Source: Branchipolynoe longqiensis
Lineage: Eukaryota > Annelida > Polychaeta > Phyllodocida > Polynoidae
Direction: 5' to 3'
Assembly (NCBI GenBank): GCA_030323885.1
Contig: CM059186.1
Span: 154,103,064 to 154,167,063, forward strand
Length of the DNA stretch: 64,000 nt
Shown piece by piece: positions 11,069 through 23,000 of the stretch (position 1 is its first letter; every line of letters begins with the position of its first letter). A model generated the notes under the pieces. It saw only the letters and a program-made list of their open reading frames with translations. It was not told where the DNA came from and ran no database searches. Made by a program: the position numbers and the translations under genes.

Positions 11069-14000
11069 GGACCCCCAAAAAATTATATATATTGATCTAC
11101 CAATACTAATATATATGTAAGCAAGAGGAGGCGACAAACATAGTAATGAATTGGCGATATCAATTTATTCACAATTGCAGATTCGTGATAATCAACTTAG
11201 CATCCTCGAATGCATAACAAGGATAAACAATGTAATTGGAATAATCGAAGCCTGATGAACAATCAGGATAATAGTAAGATATCAAAGATGAAATTATTAT
11301 CATCGTAAATCCTCACAATTAGCATCATCAACGTTAATAGGGTGAGAGTGATATCTGGCTGGGCCAACCGCCCTACCGTGAAAGAAAGAAAAGAAAAAAA
11401 AACCAACCAACAACCAAGCCTGAGCAGTCGCTTCAAGCGCAGCTGGAACCCGAATGGACCTCTTGGAGCATTGGGGAAGCGACCGGGGTGCCAGCGGCGC
11501 TGCAAGCCCACCTGGTGTCGAACCCGGGAACCAATAGTGTCAACGGGGTAGAAAGTGTAGCCGGATCCCTCCTTGCTTTACAGGTGCATACAGGCGTGTA
11601 TACGGGCTGTAAGCAAGGGGAGGCGACGAACATAGTAATGAATTGGCGATATCAATTTATTCACAATTGCAGATTCGTGATAATCAACTTAGCATCCTCG
11701 AATGCATAACAAGGGTAAACAATGTAATTGGAATAATCGAAGCCTGATGAACAATCAGGATAATAGTAAGATATCAAAGATGAAATTATTATCATCGTAA
11801 ATCCTCACAATTAGCATCATCAACATTAATATGGTGAGAGTGATATCTGGCTGGGCCAACCGCCACGGGCGAACTCCGAACCCAGCCAAACGAAAAAAAG
11901 AAAAAGAAGAGAAAAAAAACAACAACAACAAAAAAAACAAAAAAAAACATATTAAGACAGGTAGTAATCAATGGCGGCAGATACATGCATGTCATTAAGT
12001 ATCCTCTCAGAAATTGGCAAAGTAATATACTTATATACACAGTCAGATCGCCAGTCGCCCCGCGTTTTGATCTCCTGTATACTCGCCCCCTGCATGTGTA
12101 AAAACGTACAGCCACCCCTCCTAAGGGAGTGGCATGAATAATCATCGGGGCTCAATTCTGCCAGTTCACATAAATATTTGATAGTCGACTGCAACACGCG
12201 ATACGATAATGGCATATGCCCACCTTCAGGAGAAGGAACCTGAAACACCGGGGCATCCTGAGGAAGGGGAACTTGGTCAAAATGCCGCTTAGTCCAATGG
12301 ACAGCACATAGCGACTGATCCCGAACATGAGTGACCGGAATCAAAAGTTCGCACTCACCAAATTGGATTGTTTTCGACTTCCTTATCGATATCAACATAC
12401 CCCAGGATAAAAATTGGAAGTCGGACCGTAGCAAGACTGACTCCGACTGAGTGAGCTGACATTTCCGTAACAGGCCTCGGAAGCCTGTTAATATCGCCGC
12501 ACGGGTAGCAACGTGTCCCGGCGAGTCGGTCATGAACGAGAACATTAGCAACAAATTACGAGGCAATAATGGTTTTGCCGTCTTTACGGCACATCCAAGG
12601 GCGCGCTTTACACCCCCGAGCGTGGTTTTCACTGTATGGTTGGTGTAATCAATTGAAGGGACATTTTCCGACCTAAAAAAAAAATTCAATGCCGATAAGT
12701 AGTTTGTGATAGAACTATACTTCAATGAATGAGCCAACCACGTTACATATATGGCTACCTGAGTAGCAGAACAAGGAATAGGTGTTAATAGACCACGGAA
12801 TTCGTCTATAAATCTAAAGTATTTACGTAACTGCATAGATCGGGTGGTGAGACTGTTGGGAGCGTAATAATGCGCGGCGATAGCAGTTGCTTCCTTATGA
12901 AGGTCCGCGAGACCTATAATAATATAAAGTGTCACATCAGGCCCTAGCATTTGAACAAATGAGAACAACACAACGATTCACCTCTATCCACTTTCCCAAT
13001 CCTACCCAGCTGATTAGGGCATCCCCAACGGCTAAGGCTGTCACATATAATATTATCGTCAGACTTAATACGCACCGCTGATATATTAAAATTATATGTA
13101 ATGGAACGCCAAAATATCTTCTTCAACCAGGTCATTATCAAATTGTTCTTTGATTTACCACTTTCTAACGCAGAACGTACTGTATTATTATCCGTTATAA
13201 AAACAACGTTCTTATTTTTCCATAGGTGCGACCAACGGTCCACCGCGGCTACCACCGCCCACATTTCTTTTATATTTATATGCTCGTCCGAACAGCAGTC
13301 AGACGCAAACGCCATATGATGTGACAAACTCCTAACATGGAATTCATTTTTAAAGAAACCAACACACCAATCAGTATTATACAAGGCGCCAAAACCTCCC
13401 ATGGACGCATCCGTGTATACAGATACCGTATCAGCATGCTTACTAAGAATTTTTTCCTCCCCGTTAAACCGGTCAACATAATTCAGCCACCATTGTATCT
13501 CGTCTCGAAATGCCCCATTTATTCTAAATTTATGAAAAGGTAGCTTCAGAGATTTTACAGCACTGTGTATACGGGTCGAGAACGAGCGACCACCACGTAC
13601 CACTAGGGAACAGTGGGACAGCCTACCTCCTAACTGTTCCAACTCTTTACGAGTAGATTTACGCTTGTTAACAAACAATGCTAAGTGTGATTTCAATTTT
13701 TCTATTTTATCGAGAGGAAGTTTAATTTTAAGAGTTGAAGTGTCAATCTCAATACCTAGGAACCTAACGTTCCTTGAAGGCATCAATATTTTAGAGTAAC
13801 TTATGTAAAACCCAACTCTACGTAATATGTCTATCAATTTCTTTTGATTACGGAGACAGTCCTGATACGATTCACCAATCACCGCGAAATCGTCCAAATA
13901 ATTAACGACTCGAGAATTACCCGCTCGCACCGCACACCGGTAGACAAAGTCAGAAACCGTACTAAAAATGTATGGACTCGAAGAAAGCCCCATAGAAAGG

Positions 14001-17000
14001 CGGTTATCTAGGAAGTAACGACGAGTTCCATTAACATCCCAAATTAAACCCTGTCTCTGCCTCTCAGACGGATGGATACTCAAGGCGCGATAAGCGTCCT
14101 GTATATCCACTACCGCAATATAGTCATTCCTGACCATCATGTTAGTTAAGGTATTGACACTTTTATAGGTGAATTTACAACACGTCTCTGAAACGAAATT
14201 GTTTACTGACTTTAGATATGGCTTGCTACAATCAACTATTACCCTGTAACCGGAACCACTCGACTTAGGAATACAGAATAGCTTGTGCGAACAAGTCGGC
14301 AGTTTGTCCGTACAACTAATATATTCTTTTTCAATTTCCAGTTTCAATTTTTTCTCTATTAACATATCGCGCTCAGAATTATTGCGACATGGGTAGCTCT
14401 TGTATTCATTATCAAAACCATGGTTAATAATTTTGAAACCAAATATTGAGCCCTGAAGCACAAACTCCCAATCCGGTTCTGTGTCGCCCCGGTAGAAGGC
14501 CTCTATAAATACCCTGCATGGCCTCAATTGCGCGGTAGCACCGGCAATTCTGTGAACACAAGTACGCGTACCCTTGAAACAGTCGAGCGTTACCGCAAAC
14601 GTGTAACTGTTTGTATAATTGGAATGTCTATCATATACTGTAACGAGGTACCCTGACTCCGTATTACTAACATTTAAACTCGGTGCATTGATAGGTACCC
14701 AAACAGGTAAGGTTGTTACGCAATTAACCATGCAACTGGCTACGACGTTTACCACACACCGACTGGTCCCAGCCGGTGTCTGAAGCAGAGCAGGAGAAGC
14801 ACACTCTTCCAACTTCTTACACAACGTATAATTACCACCATATTTTACCTGAAGGTCATTCTCAATTGTCCCTGAAATGTTATTTAATTTATTTTGGGAT
14901 ATAACATAATTTTTAGAATTTACTCTTAAAAATTTCCTACGCTCTCAGTCCTTTCGACAACTGCCCCGTTTGTGACTCCGACTACCGCATCTTGAACACC
15001 AGTGCCCAAAATCGCACGTCTTTCCGTCTCTGGTGCAACCCTGCTCGCCATTATGGGCGAAACATGGTTTCTTCCCCTCCCGTGTGAACAGTTTACTCGA
15101 TGCGGTAGAAGAAGCTGCCCTCTTCTTTGTGTCTTTAATGTTCTCGAACGCATAATGCCTGAGCGCAAGCTCACTGTTACCGCCTGAAAAAAAACGGAAA
15201 ACTTCCCTTCTGCGCAAGCTTGCGCACGCCAGTGTCATACGCGATATGAGCGGCATTATTAAACTGGTTAAACTTAGCCTCAGAACACATATAACTAATA
15301 TGCTTAATTACTGAATGACACGCGTCAATGTCTGCATACTCAGTAGTGTCTGAAAACCAGGCGCAAGTTGCCTCTACTATCTCATACGCGTTTAGTTTTT
15401 TAACTTGCTTACTGTCACAAGTGTGGTGCTTCAGAGACCACTTACGTCTGCGCCGTCTCTCCCTGCTAGGCGTCCTGCTGCCGGAGCTGGACGAAGACGA
15501 CCCGCGACCATGACGACACCGACGCACGTGCCTCGACTTGCTTCTGCCATGGTCGACCGTCTTGACACTCAACTGCTCAAGCTCGTACTCCAGCTGCCTC
15601 TGCTGCTTTTGTAGGGTCGCAACTCGTTTCCTTCGCTCCAGCGCCTCTACCTGGTTCTTCAGCACGCGCTCCTCGTCAGCCAAGTCCTCTGCTACCGCCC
15701 CCGTCTCCGCACGCACCTCTTTCTTCAACTCTACCGACATGTCACTCGTTTTTGTTTCAGGTTGCTCAGGATTAGGGATAGTACTGGACCGGGTTGCCCT
15801 CTTAGAAGCTGCTAAAAACCAACCAACAACCAAGCCTGAGCAGTCGCTTCAAGCGCAGCTGGAACCCGAATGGACCGCTTGGAGCATTGGGGAAGCGACC
15901 GGGGTGCCAGCGGCGCTGCAAGCCCACCTGGTGTCGAACCCGGGAACCAATAGTGTTAACGGGGTAGAAAGTGTAGCCGGATCCCTCCTTGCTTTACAGG
16001 TGCATACAGGCGTGTATACGGGATATATAGAGGCCTGGGGTAGTAGAACCATATCAGTTTGTACACTCACCTATGATGAACTGCACATTCTATGATTTAG
16101 CCGGGCCTGAGCATTAATGGTTTGATGGGATCCGCCGCAATTGTGCAGGTTTCTGGGTTTAATGCTATGATGGCAGCAGCTGTTCTGGTTGTGCCAATGT
16201 GTTATCGTTTGGACGGGATCCATCACAAATGCGCTGTTCTACAGCTTATGCATCGGAGGATGGCCTGGGGTCGTAGCACCATATCAGTTTCTACACTCGC
16301 CTCGGACAAACTGCACATTCTGTGATCCCGAGTCATTCGCCGGCGCATACACTGTGGAACAGCTGCCGCCGTCATAGCATTAAGCCCAGAACCCGGCACA
16401 TTTGTGATGGATCCCGTCCAAACGATAATGCATGACCAGAACAGTCGCTGCCATCATAGCATTAAACCTGGAAATCTGTGAATTTGTGGCGGATCCCGTC
16501 AAACCATTAACGCTCATGTCCGACTGGATCGTAGAATATGGCTGCTGGCATTATAGCATTAAGCGCAGAACCAGGCGGATTTGCGATGGATCCCGTCCAA
16601 ACGATAATGCATAGGCACACCCAGAACAGCCGCTGTCATCATAGCATTAAAACCGGAAACCTGTGTATTTGCGGCGGATGCCATCAAACTATTAATGCTC
16701 AGGCCCGGCTGATGTGGCCAGCATGGAATGGCTGCTGCATTAGCTAATAGTAATACAAAAGATCTGAAAGTCAAAAACTTTCAAATGCACGTATCTCACT
16801 CCATATGGTTCACTCCTTTTTACATTCAATAACAAAAAAGTTTTCCTTTTATATACAGTGTAACTGACAAATTTCAAATGGATGTGCGTAAAACATACAT
16901 GGGTCATTCTCCTGAAAACTGGTCAGCATGGGATGGGATTTTAAAACATCAATAAAAAAACGTCCTACTTATATTTTTCCCTATACATTTCATATTCATG

Positions 17001-20000
17001 TTCAGATTTGATGTATGAAATAAGGGAAATATGATGAACCGCAAGCAACTTTGGTCTTTTTAGTTATGAACTGTTTTTTTTACCAAAAACCCACATTTTT
17101 CAGTCAGCCATTTGTAACATGACATATGGGATATGGTTGGATCCTTACTAGCATCTTGTATTGCATTGATATATCAAACAAACCACTTCCCAAATCAAAA
17201 GGAAGTATGTGTTAACATGTATGAATGGTTAAATAAAAAAAATGTTTATTTGATGTATTCCGAAATAATGTTACAAATTTCCATCACAGACGTAACCAGT
17301 GGTGTCTGGATGCCAAACAAATATTGTATCCTGATTATTCAGTGAATAATGGCTTTGCGGGGAACAACTTTTAAAATCTATATATGAACTACATATTTCT
17401 ATACATTATGCCATGATTAATGTCCTTCTTAGTGTAAAAGTGTTTAATTCAGCTTATATTTTGAATAAGCAGATTGTGTGGTGTCTGAAAAATGTGTTAC
17501 GTCTCAGCAAACAGAAATTGCACTTTCTTCCCGCCATCTAAGTCATTTGGGTCAAACCTATATGGGTATGTACCGGCTGACCTCCTAAAGCTAGTAGTGC
17601 TGTTTTTAGATGTCCTCATTTACACAAACGAGTGACTCGGTGAAAAACGCACGTGGTGTCCTACATAGAGATGCCCGCCATTTTCATCCCCATTTTCATC
17701 GCTAATTGGAAGTGTTCCAGGTAAGTTTTAAGTTATTGTAGACACAATTAAGCATAGTTATTTGCAGACATTGTAGCTAAGATATCGCTTTATACATTGT
17801 GAATGCATATATAATTTAGGTATGGGTTTGAACACCGTTTTTGAGTAAGCTTGATGTGAATGTGGGTCAGCATCAGATCGGTTAGAATTCTGTGTTTCCA
17901 GAGTCGACCGTAAACAACTAATGAATTGAGGCTGAAAGTACTGAAAGTAGATTTTGTGCATAGTGCTGATTATTTCACATAGGTTTATCCTACTCTTACT
18001 GTTGTGATTTCCTTTTGTAGCTCTCTTGGTTTTGTTATTTATGTTCAGATTGTAAATTGTGTTATGAACGTAACCCAGACACCACAAAAATGGTGTCCAT
18101 GTTGCGTAGCGTGACGGAAAAACGCACGTTTTTAACAGTTAACAGTTATGGAGTGAGGAGCCCAATACAAAGTCAAATGGATATGAAACTATTAATGAAA
18201 TATTCTATTATATTTATCACTCATGTATGTATATATTTGCATGAGTTTTATTTTAGATCAATACCAGTAACGCTTGTCTCAAACGACACATGGACACCAC
18301 CTTATCAGTGTCTGAATTGCGAATGTGACAGTTTTTCCTTTGCCTAGGTTTAGCAATTTATTATTTGTAGTGTATTGATAATAGTTGGGCTCATTAAATC
18401 GACCAAGAACATTATAATTATTTTGTTAAAAATTGCAAATTATTAACTGATCAAGACAATAAAAATTAGTTCAGATGTCTCATGTGTAACCCAGACACCA
18501 GAAATATTGCCTTCCACTCACCAATATCACTAGGTTAACCTATTTATTATTTGTAGTGTATTGTTAAAGGTTGGGCTAATTGAATTGACCAAAAACATTA
18601 TACGTTTTTTGTTAAAAATCGCAAATAATTAACTGATCAACACAATAAAAATTAGTTTGGATGTCTCAAGCATAACCCAGACACCAGAAATATTGCCTTT
18701 CCCTCACCAATATCACATATGAATTATAATCATCAGATCAATGACGCTTAGAGCATTTGGTATCTGAAATGACTTCTACTTTTGCATTGATTTAAAAAAC
18801 TTGCTAAACTTAGTTTGTATGTATTTCTAGCACAAATGGCTGATAGTACGCCAGAGAGGAGAAGTAAGCGCCTTGCTGACAAGATTGATGAAGCAGAGGC
18901 TACATCCCACTCCCCCTGCCCATTGTCCACCCCTCCCTTACCTACCCCACCCAAGCAAGTGAAAGCAGGCAGTGAACGAAATAAACAATACTGAGCCAGG
19001 TTGTTGGCAGATCCAGACAAAGCACAAGTATACAAGGAAGCCAGGAGACAGTATAGCAAAGCATACAGGGATAATGCCACTCAAGACAAGAAGAAGCAGA
19101 TGAGGGAATTGGCAAAACTCAGGATGCAAAAAGTTTGTCTGAGCAGAAAAGCTAATTCAGCCTCAGCAATAAAGAAACCCAAGACAAGAAAAGATGATGC
19201 GACCAAACAGCTAGAAAGAGCCAAAGCGACAGAACCAAAGAAAAAGTGGAGAATGAAAAGGACACCTCAAAAGAAGATGTGGGAGAACAAAAAAAGGAGA
19301 GATCAGAGAGCATCAAAGAAGGTAGAAAAAGAAGCAGCAGAGAAAGCAGTAATGGAAACAAGTCTTGATTCTTCTTTGCCAAGCATTCAAAGCGACACAA
19401 CAGTGGAGCATGAAGACAGGCACTGTATAGAGCTCGCAAGTAGATGCCGAAAGACCCTGAACAGTATGCAGAACTGTTGGAGAGCCTACATGACATCACC
19501 TACAAAGAAGAAGACATTCAAGAAGAGAGGCATTTCACTGGACACCAGTAGACTTGGGGCCTTCTTTATTGAATCTGGAGTAAATTTGAAAGGGAAAAGG
19601 GATCTGAACAACGAGGATGGTTCTCATTTCAATATATAAATCATACAGATCATTAAGCAAGACCAGCAAGATATTGAATATGAATAAGAAAACAATTGTA
19701 AACTACCTGCATCCGAAACCAAGCCTGCGACTGAAGAAAGGTGATGAGGTCAAGAAACAAGTACAAGTTTTCTTTGAAAACAATGCCTTACCATTGCCCA
19801 ACAAGAAGCTTGTCAGTAAGAAGACGGGACTAGCCCAGTCAGTGCTCCAAAAGCAAGTGGAGGACTGCCACAAAGAATTCACAGAGCATGGAGGGCACAT
19901 TTCTCTTGCGGAGTTTACAAAGTGCAGACCAAAGCACATCCGGAAGATGGCCAGTGTAGGGCCATCTTCCTCTGCCTCTGCGAATACTGCACAAACTGTG

Positions 20001-23000
20001 ACTTAAAGATCAAAGCCATAAACAAAATTGCAGACAACACAACACGGATCTGCTATGTTTATCATGCGGTGGCTCTGTCAACATGCGAGAATGGAGGGAA
20101 GGTGTTTGCATATCGGCAATGTCCCAGGGGTGGCATTAAGAAACTGGAGGACTACCTGTCACCCCTCCAGAATCACGAAGCACAACTGTCTTGGTATCGA
20201 TGGACTACAAACAAGATCTGGAGCAATGGGAAGCAAGTGTCTAGAAGGTGTTAAATACAAGCACAGGTGGAATCAATGACTTGATACAGGAGCTGCTTCA
20301 GGAAATTATCTTCCTGTCTGAACACTTGTTCAGGGCCAAGTGGCAGCACCAGCAGTTCGAGAGCCTGCGGAATCGCCAACCTTTCCCAAGTGACTTGCTC
20401 ATTATTGTGATAGACTTCGCATCTATCAGCATGAGGTCCAGTCTGCAAATTGCCATCATGAGCAAGTGACAATTCACCTGATTGCGTCTTACTACAAATG
20501 CCCCACCTGTGAAAAATTGGTAAATGAGTCACTGATTTTTATTTCAAATGACACAGGTCATGATTACCATGCTGTATACACTTTCATCCAGCAGACAATC
20601 AGTCACCTACAGCAAGCCAGGAAGCTGGAGTTGGAGCTTGTCATCGAATGGTCAGATGGCTGTGGAGTCCAATATAAAAGCAAAGACCTTTTGCTGATGT
20701 TGCAGCAAGTGAGAATGATTTTGGTCTTCCAGTCCATCGTAGCTACTTTGGATCCCGACATGGAAAGGGTCCATGTGGCGGAGAGGCAGCCGTCTTGAAG
20801 CAACATGCCACATCATCCGTGAGAAATATTATTATGTTTTTGGTAATATTCTGTTATATTTATTATCTTTTAGGTCATTTCTGAAGATCGGGACACAGGT
20901 GAAGTGCAACTGCAGTTCCTCCGCTCCCGAGGAACATTTTACACCTGGCCAGACACTGATGATGTTGCCTGGGTGAACCTGGAACAGATTGTGGCCACTC
21001 TTGGACATCCTGACATTACAGCCATGGGCCAGTATTACTTTCAGTGATAATCTTCCCAAATAAATCAGTCAAAGTTTGAACTGTGTGTTTTGTTATTTAT
21101 TTGTGATGTCTGCATAACATAACAGACAAGGTTTTAATTAATGCAAAGTGAAATTCCAAGGAGAATATATCCCACAATATCTGTTAACATGTAGATAGGG
21201 TATAGGGTTACATATTCCACCAAATTGCATATATATACACAAACTAAAGAGGTTTCTTTGGTAAGTTAAAAATACCATATAATGAAAAAAAATCAGCAAT
21301 ATTTAATTTCTAGATCTAGCTGTTTTCTTGCTTATTTGGTGTCCTCTGTTACACGTGTGACGCTGATAGATGACATAACCTAATCACGCACTACACCTTT
21401 ATTTTTTATCTCATCAATTTATATTTTACATAGATGAAAAGGGGAGATTTCCAGCTTTCATTTGCAACCAAAAAATGTTAAAAATTCAAATATTAGATTT
21501 TAACTCTCCATGTGACAGTTCTGGCCAATTTTCAGGAGAGTGACCCACATACATACATACAGACATACACCTTGTATATATGACGTCCTATACACAAATA
21601 GCCTGAACTGAGATGAGTAACTATGTGTGGTCTCTGTGGCCTAGTGGTTAAGGTGTTGAACTTGTAATCTGAAGTTGTTTGGTCTTGTGGGTTCAAACCC
21701 CATACAGTCCAAAACCTTTTTACATTCAACAACAAAAAAACTAACATATATTTTACATTAAAGCAAATATATAGGGTATTCACGTGACGACACGAACCGG
21801 ATGCGCGGCCATTGTGGCGATATCAACCAGTAAACATCCCATAGAGTTTGCCTGTACGCGCAGTGGAAAACGTGTATTTCATTCAAAATTAATAGAATTC
21901 CGGAACCCTAACCTTATAAATTTAATATAATCTATTGGTTGAATATGTTTTCTATATGTGTACCAAGCAGTTTGTTTCTAAGTGGTGTAGTTTTAGAGAT
22001 ATTTCACTTTTTCTCTATGAAGATTGCTCACGGCCATTGACAATGCACTGGCACTGACACTCAGAATATCCCAACTTTCACTATTATCTCTTGTTTTTAA
22101 TACTTTCAGCGTAAATTGCTCTTAGGTTACATTAAATACTTCAGATCTTCCTCTTCAATCGCGCATTAAGATATTTTTAATCGATCCAATGAAAGCTTTA
22201 AAATTTATTTGACAAAAATAAATGCTCCACATAGACATAGCATTGCCGTATTTTACCCTTCGCGGGCGTTTGCCGGTGGGCCAGGCAAAACGTCGTTTTA
22301 TTCAAAATTTTTAAAAACCCGACCCCAACCTTAAAAATTTTTAAAAATTTTATTGGTAAACTGTTTTTCTATATGTGCCCAAACCGATTTGTTTCTAGGT
22401 GGGTTAGTTTTATAGATATTTCACTTTTTCTGTATGAAGATTGCTCATAGCCATTGAGTTTGCAGTGTGACAGTGTGTTATTATTGTGGTTACTATCGCC
22501 ACAATGGCCGCACTTCCAGTTTGCGTGACGTAGGTGCATACCCTATATATTTCCTGTTTGAACTACTCTAAAGAAAATTGAAAATACCTCAGTTTTACTC
22601 TCCCTTCTCTCCACTCACCCAGTCATTTTCACAACAGCTGTCACATGACCAATCTAGGTCACTCTATATCACCAAGTGGAAAAGTTCAGTACTAAGCATG
22701 CACCACCCTGTGGCACAAATTAGAACTATTCCGAGTTTGTTTGTTTTCCCGGCAAGGTATACCGGGCTACTTTAAAGCCTGCATAGTCCGATGTAAGCAT
22801 CAACATTTAAAATTAAAATTTAAAAAAAAAATTTGATTCTGCATATCTAATTTATAATTATATACCTGGGAACTTATTAAACATGTCATTTCTTGCTGCA
22901 TATAACTTAGAAGACCATACATACTAAGTCAGATTAATCGAATATGTTACTGCTGAAGCCTATTGTCAATGGTGTGAGAGTTTTGGAAAGCTTGCCAAAA

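Larger units (their letters stand above)
11116..16022 (-). mobile_element. Ngaro-type YR retrotransposon 1, near intact, antisense
   Basis: In coding orientation (minus strand) the order is A1 (16022-15814), gag, RT-RNase H, tyrosine recombinase, B1 (11864-11608), A2 (11606-11398), B2 (11372-11116). This A1-ORFs-B1-A2-B2 split direct repeat layout is the known hallmark of Ngaro/PAT-like elements. Such elements integrate as circles by a tyrosine recombinase and leave no target duplication. I count 2 mismatches between the A copies (209 bp) and about 5 between the B copies (257 bp), so the copy looks young. It lies in SLC5 intron 1. Confidence 0.9.
16901..21546 (+). mobile_element. DNA transposon with 26-bp TIRs and candidate 8-bp TSD
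   Basis: Left end 16901-16926 (GGGTCATTCTCCTGAAAACT...) and right end 21521-21546 are inverted repeats with 3 mismatches in 26. Both ends are flanked by ACATACAT (16893-16900 and 21547-21554), though this word is also simple repeat. It carries one decayed transposase gene, and a short derivative sits at 10619-11006. An 8-bp duplication fits hAT, P, Zisupton or Merlin-like groups; I cannot place it. It lies in SLC5 intron 1. Confidence 0.78.

Noticed and set aside
21635..21716. Possible tRNA-Thr (TGT) gene; similar heads at 3213, 10505 (minus), 37591, 44030 (minus) and 56138
   Set aside because: Acceptor stems do not pair well and each is joined to a shared SINE body, so they are SINE heads, not tRNA genes.
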